In this document: positions 23,931 to 35,328 of the stretch, piece by piece | How the letters are laid out: every line of letters starts with the position of its first letter | Position numbering within the stretch: the first letter of the stretch is position 1 | Assembly (NCBI GenBank): GCA_964059195.1 | Contig: CAXKWD010000005.1 | Span: 154,285,265-154,349,264, forward strand | Source: Ectobius pallidus | Lineage: Eukaryota; Arthropoda; Insecta; Blattodea; Ectobiidae | Direction of reading: 5' to 3' | DNA: 64,000 bases | The notes under the pieces: model-generated | What the model was told of the DNA's origin: nothing | Databases searched by the model: none | What the model saw: the letters and a program-made list of their open reading frames with translations, nothing else | Translations under genes and position numbers: made by a program

Positions 23931-23932
<2 letters not shown>
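23494..23932. other. Spacer, nothing recognised
   Basis: Overlapping short frames on both strands at 23532-23747 show no recognisable domain. Confidence 0.4.
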
Positions 23933-23982
<50 letters not shown>

Positions 23983-23983
23983 T
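23933..23983 (+). repeat. ATT microsatellite
   Basis: Uninterrupted ATT triplets. A 120-bp non-repetitive piece separates it from a second ATT array. Confidence 0.95.
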
Positions 23984-24104
23984 ATTTTTTGTTCGCGCAT
24001 GAGCCCATGTAGGACTACGCAAAGTACTTAGAGGCGTTTCTGTGTTTTCATTTGACTCCATATTGCGTTCATCCTTTGACTGTGAGCTTCCTTCCTCTCG
24101 AAAA

Positions 24105-24106
<2 letters not shown>

Positions 24107-24175
<69 letters not shown>

Positions 24176-24176
24176 T
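24107..24176 (+). repeat. ATT microsatellite
   Basis: Uninterrupted ATT triplets, longer than the array at 23933. The piece between the two (23984-24106) may be a small insertion into an ancestral ATT array. Confidence 0.95.
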
Positions 24177-24439
24177 CTATTAAGACATTAACTAAAATAA
24201 CAATAGACTACGTCGATATATAAAAAATAAAAAATACATAAGTATATAAAAACACGTAACTGACATGCCAGACAAATCAACATTAAAAACTCTTTAATTT
24301 CATACATAGGATTATTGAGGAGCCACGTTCTGAGTTCGTTCTTGAATACAAAATTGGACAAAGCTATATGGTGTGGTGGCACAATACACAACCTTAAACC
24401 CTTAACTATGCTTATCTGGGTCCATTCACACTTCAAGAT

Positions 24440-25348
24440 TTGTAAATTAATAAAATATAACACATTAAAGCAGTGTTGTCACAGTGGTTTGCAAGTAACG
24501 GCCTATTATTAAATGATAACAAAACGCAGTCAATTCTTTTTAGTCTTAATAACCATGAGAGTGTTAGTATCAATTTATTAGGAATTCTTCTTGACCCTAA
24601 ACTAAATTGGAGCGCACACATAGAAAAGATCTGCAATAGACTGTCAAGAATTTTATTTCTATTACGAAATTTAAAGAAATATATACCGAGAGACTATATA
24701 CGAATGGCCTATTTTGCATTTTTTAACAGCATAATCAGTTATGGAATTTTAATCTGGGGTTGTGGTCATGAATTGTATAGGATTCTACTGATTCAAAAGA
24801 AAGCTATTAGAATTATAACCTCTTCTAATCACAGAGCTCATTGTAAGCCTTTATTCGTCAGCGGAAAAATTCTTAGTGTTTAACTTATTCATATTCAAAT
24901 GTCTGGAACATGTGAAAGGTAACTTAAGTAACACTCCCTTAAGATGTGACAAGCACAATCACTTTACCAGAAACATGAATTTAATAGATTTACCACGTGT
25001 AAGGCTCTCTAAAACTCAAGAATCTTACTCATATGTTGGCCTGAGAATGTTCAATAAGCTACCTCCTGAAGCTCATCTGGTTAACTTCAAACGATTTAAA
25101 TTCATTCTGTACAACTGGCTAGCAGTTAATCCTTTCTATAATTTATATGAATTTTTCAACATCCCTTCCATCGACATATGTTTTTAACACATTTTTTCTG
25201 ATTGCTGTACTGTTCTGTTGAAGTTGTATTGTATTTGGTATTGTGTATTGTGTACTGTTTTAATGTGTACTGTTTTAATGTTTGACGTCAACTACACAAG
25301 TTCTACTTGTTATTTGTTGATAAATAAATTCTTAATTCTTAATTCTAT
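24440..25348 (+). pseudogene. LINE reverse transcriptase C-terminal relic
   Basis: Two overlapping frames, 24473-24883 and 24876-25187, are offset by one frameshift. The first reads WFASNGLLLNDNKTQSILFS, then LLGILLDPKLNWSAHIEKIC and SYGILIWG, the end of the palm and the thumb of a Jockey/CR1-type non-LTR reverse transcriptase. The second has NLIDLPRVRLSKTQESYSYV and FNKLPPEA, the usual tail of these proteins. A TTCTTAA-type tail at 25329-25348 marks the 3' end. The copy is 5'-truncated, as most LINE insertions are, and is not functional. Confidence 0.8.
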
Positions 25349-25351
25349 TTA

Positions 25352-25617
25352 AAAATCTCAAGTTTATGAAGCTGGTATGTTTCGTTCCTCTCCGATGGAT
25401 TCCAGACTAACATACATAATTCACATTTCGGCACATATCATGTGCCATCTTCAGTTCTATTGGAGGACTTGCCCTCTTGCCGTCATCTGTATAATTATAA
25501 AGGTGAACTGAAGATGGCACATGATATGTGCCGAAATGTGAATTTATATCAGTTATGTTACGTCTGGAATTCATCGGAGAGGAACGAAACATACCAGCTT
25601 CATAAACTTGTGACTTT
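25352..25617. mobile_element. Foldback element, about 105-bp arms
   Basis: Arms 25352-25458 and 25503-25617 are reverse complements with a few differences, sharing ATGTTTCGTTCCTCTCCGAT and CACATTTCGGCACATATCAT. The loop is about 44 bases. It begins directly after the LINE tail. Short frames on both strands follow from the symmetry. Confidence 0.8.
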
Positions 25618-25660
25618 TGAAGATTGTGACTACATTGTTTTAATATTTTTACATTTTATA

Positions 25661-26193
25661 TATTAAGTGCCAGAATGGTACTTTCTGAGATAGTGAGGTT
25701 GGACGGGAAAATGTCTGTACGTCTGTCTGTCCGTGTGTCTGTACGCGCGATAACTCAAATACGCTTTAAAAGATGTTCATGAAACTTGGTATACACATTT
25801 ATGACGTCCATGGAACGAAGCCTGTTGATATTGGATTAAATGGGTTGACCGGTACCGGAGTAATGCCCAATTTTGTACCTATTTTTGTGGTAATACATTA
25901 GAAAGAATTTATCAAATGCAAATCATTTCTAATGACAACATATTACGGCTTTGGAAGTAACAGTACAGTTAGCTTTGATAAATAACACTACCCACATATT
26001 CCTTCACACATGCGTATCAAACTTTACACCTTTGTTCTTCCGTAAGCCCTGCTAAATGAATCGATCTGGAGCTTAACTCGGAAATGGATTAGAAAATTAA
26101 CTTATTTTCTGCATATCATAATATTGTAATTATCACTGATTAAACAAAAGCATTCTGGCACCTGGTTACATCAGTTTACCTGATTTTATTTTA
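25661..26193 (+). repeat. Dispersed repeat family R1, copy 3
   Basis: Starts TATTAAGTGCCAGAATGGTA, has a short CTGT/CCGT run, ACCGGTACCGGAGTAATGCC and TTCTTCCGTAAGCCCTGCT, and ends TTACCTGATTTTATTT. It lacks the SINE-head piece present in the copies at 14895 and 17605. Confidence 0.75.
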
Positions 26194-26486
26194 TTGTCAA
26201 TTAATCATAGACGGTTATTCAATTATAGTTAATTCATATTCTTTGAATCTTTACGCTTCTCTATGTACGCATATACAGGCAACAGAAAGTTGTAAGCTTA
26301 TCCATCCACTCTAAAGCATGACAGAATTTGTAATTCCCAGAAACAAATTCCCAGAAACTAAACTCTCTTTTATCGGTTAATTTGATTTATACAAACAATT
26401 TCAAATTTCACACAATTACTTTTAAAATTACTTCCTTATACAGTTACCAGGATAACTGTAATGATATGACTCTAATAACAATCTTC
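26194..26486. other. Spacer, nothing recognised
   Basis: No supported feature. Confidence 0.5.
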
Positions 26487-26796
26487 TCTATATATATAAA
26501 AGGCTTTGTCCTGACTGACAGGAATCAACGTAGAGCCTAAACTATAAAAGGTAGAGACTTGGAATTATTATAGTACCTTCGTTTCATAATGTAGATGCTC
26601 ACTAAGAAAGGATTTTGAAAAATTCTGATTCTAAATGCCAAAAATTAAATGTTTTTTGAAAATACTTAATCCCTTTTTACATATAATTATCGAAACAAAT
26701 TCACAGAACATATTGTTGCCAATGGTATAGATGGGTTTGGATTAAATGAAATGGATGTTTGACAAATTAGAGAAGGCATCATTATAATTCATATTA
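26487..26796 (+). mobile_element. Helitron family 1, 5' part
   Basis: Matches the first 300 bases of 13399-14272 and stops where a family 2 Helitron begins at 26797. Family 1 sequence does not resume after that element, so the 3' half is lost. Confidence 0.7.
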
Positions 26797-27312
26797 TCTA
26801 TATTAATAAAAGGAATTGTCCTCGATGTCCAGCAAAATCTACTGAACGCAAGTATCTGAAATTTTAAACATAGGTGGGCTGAAGGGTTGGAAAATGCACC
26901 TCGAAGGTCGGAATTTTAATTTTAGTTTTCGTTCGTGAGTTATGAGTGAAAAACGGGCAAAAAAACGTGCATTTTTTGCGTTTTCAAAACATAAGTTTTC
27001 AGTTATACATTTCAATGTCAAATCAATTACAGTTGGCTTTGGCTATTTTTGTCATACCTTGAAAATAAAACTTTCGCGATCGCTTGAATGTTGTAAGCCC
27101 TAAATATGGTCAAACGTTGTTTTATTTGGGCGAATCTCACTATATAGAGGTTTTCTGGGCCAAGAAACTCGAATCTGAGGTCGCTTTTACCAGACGATAC
27201 TATCTAATCGTGGTATGTAGTCCACGTGATTAAGGAGTTAATAAATATAATGATTTTACTATTATGCCCTTAATTTTTAATTTTTGAAATAATTATCGCG
27301 GGCACACGCTAG
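26797..27312 (+). mobile_element. Helitron family 2, single copy
   Basis: Starts TCTATATTAATAAAAGG after A and ends near the GCGGGCACACG remnant of the hairpin with CTAG before T. Similar throughout to the copies at 36411-42583 and 52216-53447, on the opposite strand to the former. Non-autonomous; no gene. Confidence 0.8.
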
Positions 27313-27408
27313 TAGCTTATAAAGCTATAGCTATAGCAGAGACTCACACCTTGTGACAATATTCTACTTCCGCGTTCTCCCTTTCTATTTCGATAATTAG
27401 ATATATAT

Positions 27409-27770
27409 TGCGTCCACCGCTGTGGCGTAGAGAATGCGTTCGCGTCCCGGGTCTGGTCGGGACAAGTTACCTAGGTGGTTTTTTCCGGGGGTTTTCCTCA
27501 CCTGTGAGACAAATGTCGGGTAACTTTAGGCCCTTGTGGTCTCCTGATATCAGCTGGCCGTCATCACCTTCTTCAGAGTGAATGTATTTGTGAATGGTGT
27601 GTCTCGTCCTGTGTGTTCGTGTTGTCTCGGTGGTGGTCCTAGCATTGGGCTGATCACTCATCCGCGGAGGTCCTCCACGTCCTTGTCTGGTAAGAAAGTA
27701 TGTATGTGACCCACAGATCCCGACAGGGTGCGACCCTGTAAGACCCGGGCGGCGTGGGTTGCTTAAAATG
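27409..27770 (+). mobile_element. tRNA-derived SINE, family C
   Basis: Begins CCACCGCTGTGGCGTAG, like a SINE A-box region, and shares its opening with 53499-53760. The B box is degraded (GGTCTGGTCGGG). A GC-rich body follows. The minus-strand frame 27467-27661 is incidental. Confidence 0.55.
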
Positions 27771-28245
27771 TCCCTAAAAGGGAGAGGTAACTCAAGTAAA
27801 TTTTTCTCTCGTTAGTCAGATATATTAAATACGTTAAAGTGCTTACGATGAAGAAAGTTGTGTGTTAGTCGGATTTTAAGTAAAACACCGTGATTAAAGT
27901 ACAACCTTACACCAGTCTACTTCTAAAACAACTTACGCAATTATAATGTTTAATTGATTCCCCATCAATTTATAATTCGATTTTGCAATTCCCAGAAACT
28001 TCACAGATGAAACGAGCTTGAATAATCGACGTCATTTCAAAATATAACAGCTAGTAATAAGTAATATTCGATAGCTGTTTTACTGCTGCTTGAACTTCGA
28101 CATTTTAAGATCTGATAGAGAAACGTCACTTCCGGTTTAGAGAAGGAATTTCAAAGTGAATAATCTGTGGCTGGATGTCGTAAAAATGCCACAGACACGA
28201 CACGAGTCGTTATATCTACTATTCCTTCACAAGTGAAGTACCGGT
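27771..28245. other. Spacer, nothing recognised
   Basis: No supported feature. Confidence 0.5.
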
Positions 28246-28545
28246 ATATGTCTGTGCCAGATATAATATTGCATACGTATCCAGTTTCCATATAGTACGG
28301 TAGGACTTGGAACTATTGATTGTCAATTGTTTCTGTTATTGGTGTATGTTTTATGGAGAAAATTTCAACTTATATTAATTTAAATGGATATGATACAAGA
28401 TGAAATGGTGAGGATGATTCATTGTATGTAAATATCCAATTCGGAATTTGCCTTTACGACTGAGGAAACCATGAAAAAACCCCATGTCAAATTGACCGGT
28501 CACGGAATTTGAACCTGGAACCTCCTGTAGTATGAGTTTTAGATG
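28246..28545 (-). mobile_element. SINE family B, minus strand
   Basis: Shares long runs with 31262-31645, such as TTAATTTAAATGGATATGAT and GATTCATTGTATGTAAATAT, and carries GAATTTGAACC, a B-box remnant in reverse. The tRNA head is partly lost. Confidence 0.75.
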
Positions 28546-28779
28546 AGTAATAAAATCTATAAAAATATGTTTTTTTTTAATGAATATTAGTTTTTCTAGA
28601 ATTCAATTTAGTTTTAATATTATCGTGTACCTGGATCAAGGTTTTAACTTTCGAACAGATGTGGGATTAACAATACAGAACTTAAAGACTTGATGCTTTC
28701 TCGGTGCTGATTATTAATAACGGTTTCGCGGGCTATAAGCCGAGTAAGGGGGTATACAACATCCAAGCTTTCGGTAGTT

Positions 28780-28876
28780 GACATCTCTGCTGGAACTTCT
28801 GGAGACTTGCTAGGAGGTGTTTAAAAATCTACCCTACAGACCGGATCTCGCTCCCATTGATTTCCATCTTTTCGTA
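28780..28876 (+). pseudogene. Mariner transposase fragment
   Basis: Related to the centre of the foldback mariner at 33148-33822: CTTGCTAGGAGGTGTTTAAA, GACCGGATCTCGCT and TGATTTCCATCTTTTC. These code for the area around the last catalytic Asp of mariners (DLA(P/S)SDFHLF), here with stops. A MITE interrupts it at 28877. Confidence 0.55.
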
Positions 28877-29286
28877 CAGTGCAGTTATTCATTGCATGGC
28901 CAGGCGGCTTCAAAGGAATAAACCAATAAGTCGGTGTTTCTTTATGTCAATTGATCTGACTAAATCGGTCTTGGCTTCCGCTTTCCAAAACAAAAGCAAC
29001 GTTGCAATATTCTCTCATTGTTATCACTGACCTCAGTTCTTCCTTCGCTTAAATCAATTCACACGTGTTATTGTTTACTGCAACTTGATCTTGCAACCGA
29101 GCATTTCACTCCACGCGAAGTTGACGAGTAGCTGTCAAAATCGTCAAAGGACATTCTTAGATTTTGTTTGGCTGGGGTAACTAGCTGATTGATGCGGTAA
29201 AAATAAAGAACATGGGTTGAGCTTTCGGCAAACTTTTCCGCCTAACGAAAGGAAGCCGCCTGGCCATGTAATGAATAACTGGACTA
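28877..29286. mobile_element. MITE, about 35-bp TIRs, TA target
   Basis: Ends (C/T)AGT(G/C)CAGTTATTCATT and ATGGCCAGGCGGCTTC are inverted at both sides, with TA outside. Inserted into the mariner fragment. No frame. Confidence 0.7.
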
Positions 29287-29716
29287 TACCTACGATTACT
29301 CTTCCGAAAAAGCAAAATGCTTGAGTTCCAAAGTGGCCTTTCTTAGTTAAAAGTTAAGTTAATAATAAAGTTAAGGTTTACTATACTTATTAATTAATGT
29401 TGCTCATTTTTGTCTGACGATAAGGATGCCAAATCAATGCGCATTTAACTATCTGGAGGTAAGGAATTATGAGATACCTTTGTCTGTAATGTTGGAAAAG
29501 CCCATTCTAAAGACAGGCATACATGCAACGAAAGAATGAACCTTTCCTGAAGAATGGCCACTAGAGAATAAAATTCCGAAAAATTCAAAATAAAATTAAG
29601 CTATTTTTGTTCGTTTTGAGGCGACACGAGTGTATACATCTTGCATTGTCTGTGATTCTCGGAAAAAAAATATATTTCATCAACTTCCGAGCCCTATTAA
29701 TAAGTAACACAAGTTA

Positions 29717-30566
29717 AAACACCTGGTAGCTGCGGCAACTACTTTAGCATAGAAGTACTGCGTGCAGTCTAGTCATTCCTCTGCAGGGGCGCTGCATAAA
29801 AATAAATCACATGGAGCTAAGCACTGTTCAAGTTTTGGCCCAAGGCTATTCAATTCATTTATTACCAACCATCCTGATCTAAATAGCTTAAACAACAAAC
29901 AATTTAGGTCTAAAATTAGAAAATTTATATAATTATTACTTCTGTTATCGACTATTACTGTTATAACATTTTTCATATTAAACTTTAAAATTTGGATAGA
30001 ACTTAATTTCTTTGTTTTTACTAAAATTTGAACAAATAAATTGTTATGTATTATTGTTGTATTGCTTCGTACCTTTGTATTGTAAATAGAACATGTTCTA
30101 ACCTTTCATACATGACATTTTGTCATACTTCTCCAAATTATGCATTTTTTTAAAGTAATTGTTTAGTATAAGTATTTCTAATATATTACTGAACCACCCC
30201 CGAACACAAGCTCTGCTTCTTCGGGGGGCGTATCAACTTTTGTATATATTTTTCGTGTACTTTGGAGTAATAAATTGTAATTGTAATTGTAATTGGGCTC
30301 GTATACACTTGCCGTAACGAGCAGAGGATATAGATAACAATTATTATCTATACTTATTATGATCTATGATGATTATTATTATCATCATCATCATCATCAT
30401 CATTATTATTATTATTATCATCATCTAAATCCTTTGCTAGTTATGGCAAATGCATTACGACCCAAATTCTTGGGATTGATTTTTATGCAGCGCCCCTGCA
30501 GAAGAATGACTAGACTGCACGCAGTACTTCTATGCCAAAGTAGTTGCCGCATCAACCAGGTGTTTT
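29717..30566. repeat. Inverted repeat pair around a LINE-like tail
   Basis: Arms 29717-29804 and 30478-30566 are reverse complements with few differences, sharing GCAACTACTTTAGCATAGAA and TGCAGTCTAGTCATTC. The 670-base interior has a LINE-like 3' end closing in TTGTAA repeats at 30273-30293 and an ATC-rich run at about 30370-30420. Confidence 0.7.
29806..30293 (+). mobile_element. LINE 3' end with TTGTAA-type tail
   Basis: A forward frame ends SFGPRLFNSFITNHPDLNSL then a basic stretch, resembling the end of a LINE polyprotein (LFNxLPxxI). It is followed by an AT-rich untranslated region containing a GC-rich hairpin (CCCCCGAACACAAGCTC against TTCTTCGGGGGGC) and then TTGTAATTGTAATTG. Confidence 0.5.
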
Positions 30567-31261
30567 ATATTAAGCTACAAATTTAAAGCTAACATGGCAA
30601 CTTGGAATGTACCTGAAACGGCAAGGAGTGAGGTCAGGTATTTACATATTGTGTGAGTTAACTTTTCGACAGTGAACTTTAAGATTTGAGATTGAGATTT
30701 TCCACAATTTTATCACAGGTAATCCCAGGAGAGATTACGAGTTGATTGTTAGGTAGATTTCTACCTATATAGAAAAATCTACCTATTGCAATCGATACCA
30801 TTTCATGACTTTCGAAAAATTCTTTCATATCTTTATGTTTCATGCCTCCCTAAGTACGAAACCACCGCCCGTTCAAAAAAATTGTGATATATATATCTTG
30901 ACACGCTAGGGGCAGTAATTTTAAAGATATTTGAACCAAATTTTATTATGTTATTTCTAGGCCCAATAGTTCAAACAAGTTCGTTAATGAGCAAAATTGG
31001 CCCAAAGGGGATCGGGGGAGCGGGTTGAAATATTGAAAAATTCATTTCTCGGCCCCTATGAAGTATAGAGGGAAACTTTGTTTGAATAAATTAGAGTATT
31101 CCCTATGGAGTTCACAGTGATACCAACGGGGTTTTGGGGGTACGAGTGGGGGTGGGGGATGGAAATTCGAAATTTTTGAAACCACGTCTTGTGGGGTATC
31201 GTTGAAAAGCTCTTGATAAGTAGTTTCTCGATAGTTCTCATTTTTATTTAGTTTTTGTTTT
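30567..31261. other. Spacer, nothing recognised
   Basis: Contains G-rich runs at about 31010-31020 and 31130-31160. No gene. Confidence 0.45.
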
Positions 31262-31645
31262 TTGCTTTTATTTATTTTTTAATTTTTTTTTTTTACTTTC
31301 AGCTGTGTTTAGACTCCTTTTAGCTTCGAGGCTATATCAGGAGTTCGGGATCTGTGTCTATACAGCAGGGTAGGCCATGGAACTATAGCTTGTCAGTGCT
31401 TTCTATTGGCGGTGTATGTATGTAATGGAGTAAATTTCAACTTATATTAATTTAAATGGATATGATACAAGATGAAATGGTGAGGATGATTCATTGTATG
31501 TAAATATCCAATTCGGAATTTGCCTTTACGACTGGGGAAACCATGATAAAATCTCATATCAAATTGGCCGGTCACGGGAACTGAACCTGAGACCTCTCGA
31601 ATCCGAGTCCAATATGTTACCATCTCGGCCACCTCGCTCGGTTAT
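31262..31645 (-). mobile_element. SINE family B, near full length
   Basis: On the minus strand it starts CCGAGCGAGGTGGCCGAGAT, has a B box near CAGGTTCAGTTCCCG, the body shared with 36022-36355, and ends in an A-rich tail (the T-run at 31285-31297 on the plus strand). At about 384 bp it is the most complete copy here. Confidence 0.8.
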
Positions 31646-31943
31646 ATAATTGTTTTCATTCTTCGAAACCGGCTATTACACTGAATTTTTTTCATATTAA
31701 TTACAGACACAGGCCTATAATTCACTGATGGTTTCATTTGATATGTAAATTCAGATCTCAATGAGTTGAAATATTTGTTGCACGGCGTAACTAATTAGTG
31801 GTACTTACGAATATTGTTGCCGTGGATCGTAACTTGACATTACCACACGCAATCTGGTTGCTATGAAAACAAAAGAAATCTCAATGCTGAAAAAATTACA
31901 AAAAGCACTGGTGCCGTAAGTAAAACCATCACAATACAAGCCT

Positions 31944-32156
31944 TTATTTTGATATAAGAATCGTAACAGTACAATTTGTACAGTTATTTAAGGCAATTCC
32001 TCCATCCTCGCTCATGCTATTTAGATCCAAACTACTTCTTGTACTTATTCCTACAGACGTCGAAGGTCCTGCTATGTCTGCCGAAATTCCTCCAGTATCA
32101 TATCCACTGTACAAAATCTTGTCCGCAAATAAATCAAAACCTTGCTTATTACACAA
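31944..32156 (-). other. Unrecognised minus-strand frame with protein-like composition
   Basis: A 70-codon frame with GFDLFADKILYSGYDTGGIS and SEDGGIALNNCTNC. Its serine, glycine and aspartate content is unlike the lysine- and isoleucine-rich chance frames around it, so it could be the end of a real or transposon protein. I do not recognise it. An alternative is antisense of repeat DNA. Confidence 0.3.
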
Positions 32157-32344
32157 CTCCCTGGGATAGATAATACGGCGACTCGGTCAACATTACTTGT
32201 TTACAAGTTTTCCGTCCCCATAACAACCAACACATGCTAATAACTTTCTAAAATATAACATCTATCTTTAATAATGTATATACATAATGTTTTCAGCTAA
32301 TATCTCAATTAATATAATTAAATTTATATAAATAAACATCGTGT

Positions 32345-32455
32345 AAAAAATAACATGCAATACTCGTTCCGTAAGCGCATAACGGATCTCTGAAATTGAA
32401 AAAAACTCTTTCCTCGATCCGTATGCACCGCTTACGGAACTAGTATCGCAATATA
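32345..32455. repeat. Small inverted-repeat element
   Basis: GTTCCGTAAGCGCATAACGG and its approximate reverse complement CCGTATGCACCGCTTACGGA face each other within about 110 bases. The rest of 32157-33147 has nothing I can name. Confidence 0.5.
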
Positions 32456-33147
32456 CTATTTAATTCAATTGTCAGTTTTTTCAATTTGTCAGTTTTAGTT
32501 TGCAATAGTTTTTCAGATACGACTAGACAGATGTAAAATGTTATTTATGACCACCCCTGCTACCATGTCCAGCACAGCTATTAATCCTGCAAGTATTTTC
32601 TCACAGAGTTAAATCGCGAATAGAGCCTTGGGATTCTGAATTTCAATTTAATTTTACATCAGTTGAGTGATACATTAGTTCCCGTGTGAACGACAGAACT
32701 GATAGCTTTCATAGCTGCGAGATGCCTTTGATGTTGCAAAGCATCCATTCATGTTCGAGATGCATGATCGATTTCTAGTCATATTCCTCGGGCATGGCTG
32801 GCGGCACCCGACGTTTGTAACATGAAGGGCTCAAAAAGTGCACATCTCAGAAAATATTTTTTAAGTCTATACAGCCAAGTAAAAGATATATTCATAGGCA
32901 TGCTATAATTTTTCAGTAACTATAACTCCGTGAAATTCGCACTAACACGAATTGTCCTCCATTCGACAAATATTTGCAGAATTCGAATTTATTGCCTCTT
33001 ATAACCACAAAAATAGCACTTCTGAATTGCGAAATAACGCGAAAAGTAATAACACCAAATTTTGCACGAATTTGGTCGAAAATTGTTTTATTTCGACAAA
33101 TGAATGCATTTATACTGGTGTAAACTAGTTGCAACTAAACAGAAAAA

Positions 33148-33822
33148 TACGAGTCGCGTCCCCAAAGCAAGTTTCCCTGGGGCCTATTACAACAACAAAA
33201 AACAAAATTTCAAGGAAATATTTATTGCAACAACTATTTTTCAACATATTCGCCACCGGAACTGAAACATTTGTCATACCCTGGGACCAACTTTTGAACA
33301 CCTGTGTCGTAGAAGTCTGCCGCCAGGGATTTGAACCACGTGTGACAAACATCTCCTCCTCTCTGTCATTTTACGTCATTCCCTGTCATTTCTTTAGGTG
33401 TAGGAAAAGATGGAAATCACTGGGAGCCTAGTCCGGGCCATAGAGTGGATGTTTAAACGCCTCCTAGCAAGTTTCCTGCAGAAGTACGGCTGGGAGGTGT
33501 TTAAACATTCACCCTAAAGTCCGGACCTCGCTTCCAGTGATTTCCATCTTTCCCACACCTCACGAAATTACGAAAAATGACAGAGAGGCGAAGGTGATCG
33601 GCACACAGTGGTTCCAAATCCAAGGCGGCATACTTCAACGACACAGGTAGCCTATTCAAAAGTTGGTTCCATGGTATGAAAAATGTTTAAATTCAGGTGG
33701 CGAATATGTTGAAAAATATCTGAACACTGGCCGCAACTGTTGCAGTAACATTTCATTGAAATTGGGTTTTGTTTCTGTAAACGGCCTCAGGGAAACTTAC
33801 TTTATGGACGCGATTCGTACAT
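33148..33822. mobile_element. Foldback mariner
   Basis: Arms of about 320 bp (33148-33468 and 33490-33822) are diverged reverse complements, sharing CACTGGGAGC/GTTTCC-type blocks and GCGAATATGTTGAAAAATA in the right arm. The right arm codes for a mariner C-terminus, VPWYEKCLNSGGEYVEKYLN, and the left arm for the same region on the other strand. The centre holds the last-Asp region. Two inverted 3' ends of one transposase gene therefore make up the element. Confidence 0.75.
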
Positions 33823-34390
33823 TTGACAGGGACATGCTCCGACTTGTTTTTTTTTTTATTATTATTATTATTATTTTTTTGTTATTGCCTTTGATTTTAC
33901 TCTAGGTCTCGTAACACGCGAATAATAAGCAAGTGAATTGTGGGAAGCAATTTGTAGTAGCCGTTAACATTAACAAAGCCTTGGACATTTATCTATGATG
34001 AAATATTTCGACTGAGATGTCTTGTTTCACTGGGGTGTGATTAGGTCTCTTCACAAAATGTCTGTATTGCAATTGAGATTGATTTGTCTGGTTCATCAGG
34101 ACAAGGACGAGAATTTGTCTCAGTCGTCTCGACATCCTAGAGCTCATCACTTACACCCCCCCCCCCCACTCCAAGTGATAATAAACCCTAGAATAGTTCT
34201 CACTATAGACATAAAATAAACCTGCAGCAGTAAAATGGCACGTTCGGATTGCGTTCTAACGAGCAGAATTTCAGGAGATGTAATTATTATTCTCATCTTC
34301 AGAGCTGAGAAGGTATGAAATATATTACGAGGGTATAGTTCTTTAAGTTTTAAGAGCAGTAAATGCGATAATAATGATATGCTGGATGTT
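33823..34390. other. Spacer, nothing recognised
   Basis: Includes T- and ATT-rich runs near 33850 and a C-run near 34160. No gene. Confidence 0.45.
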
Positions 34391-34407
34391 CAGTTGAACT
34401 TACTACA

Positions 34408-34518
34408 TCATCTGCCCGTACCATAGGTACTACAGGTAGAGGGAGTATTGTGTTCGACTCTCAAATTTGAAGTTGAGTTTTTAGCATAAATACACATTTT
34501 GAGGTTCCCTGAATCCAA
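34408..34518. repeat. Dispersed repeat, copy 2 (partner at 7695)
   Basis: See 7695-7820. Here it leads straight into a GT microsatellite and an R1 copy. Confidence 0.6.
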
Positions 34519-34528
34519 AAATACGGAA

Positions 34529-34532
<4 letters not shown>

Positions 34533-34569
<37 letters not shown>

Positions 34570-34579
34570 TGTGTGTGTG
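34533..34579 (+). repeat. GT microsatellite
   Basis: About 23 GT units with one interruption. It lies where other R1 copies have the CTGT-rich run. Confidence 0.9.
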
Positions 34580-34589
34580 AAAAGCGTAG

Positions 34590-35100
34590 CTCCAGAACGG
34601 AAAAGCTATGAAAACAAAATTTAGCATATGGCTTAGGTACCTTGTGAGGATGTGGTACACGGGATAACTCAAAAAGGCCTACGCTTTATCGTATTTTCAT
34701 GAAACTTTGTATACGCATTTATAACATCCACGGAAAGAAGCCTATTGATATTGAACCAAATCGGTTGACCGCTACCGGATTAATGCCCAGTTTAGTGACT
34801 ATTTAAGAATTTATCAAATGCAAATCAGTTCTCATGACAACATATAGTTTTACAGTGCTCATATCCGCCTTTGGAAGTTGCAATACAGATAGCTTTGACA
34901 AATACCAAATATTCCTTCACATATGCTTATCAATTTATACCTTTGTTCTTCCGTAAGCCCTGCTTAATGAATCTATCTGGAGCTTAATTCGGAAATCGAT
35001 AACAAAAATAACTTATTTTCTGCATATCATAATTGAAAGTATCACTGAATAAACAAAAGCATTCTGGCACTTTGCTTCATCAGTTTACCTGATTTTATTT
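34590..35100 (+). repeat. Dispersed repeat family R1, copy 4
   Basis: Carries GAAGCCTATTGATATTGAAC, AATCGGTTGACCGCTACCGG, TTCTTCCGTAAGCCCTGCTT and TTTACCTGATTTTATTT. No SINE-head piece. Confidence 0.75.
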
Positions 35101-35328
35101 CTATTTACGTATCAGTTTCATAATTTAAGAAACAGATGTACTTTGGTTTTCTTATTTTAGCTTAGGAACAGCAAATAGGCAAGTATTTTAAAATAACCCA
35201 TTTACTGTATTTACCAATATCGGAGTATATACTTATCCTAAAAATACACAATATAGTATATATTTATAGAATTTCAATTCTGGCATCTAAATCACTGTTG
35301 CTTTCCATTCCTTGTCGTAAGTAATTAA

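Noticed and set aside
30359..30586. Frame starting with a His/Tyr run
   Set aside because: Translation of an ATC/ATT microsatellite followed by one arm of an inverted repeat.
33129..33431. 100-codon plus frame beginning MQLNRKIRVASPKQ
   Set aside because: Antisense of a mariner transposase end in a foldback element.
34481..34672. Minus frame with a His-Thr run
   Set aside because: Translation of the GT microsatellite.
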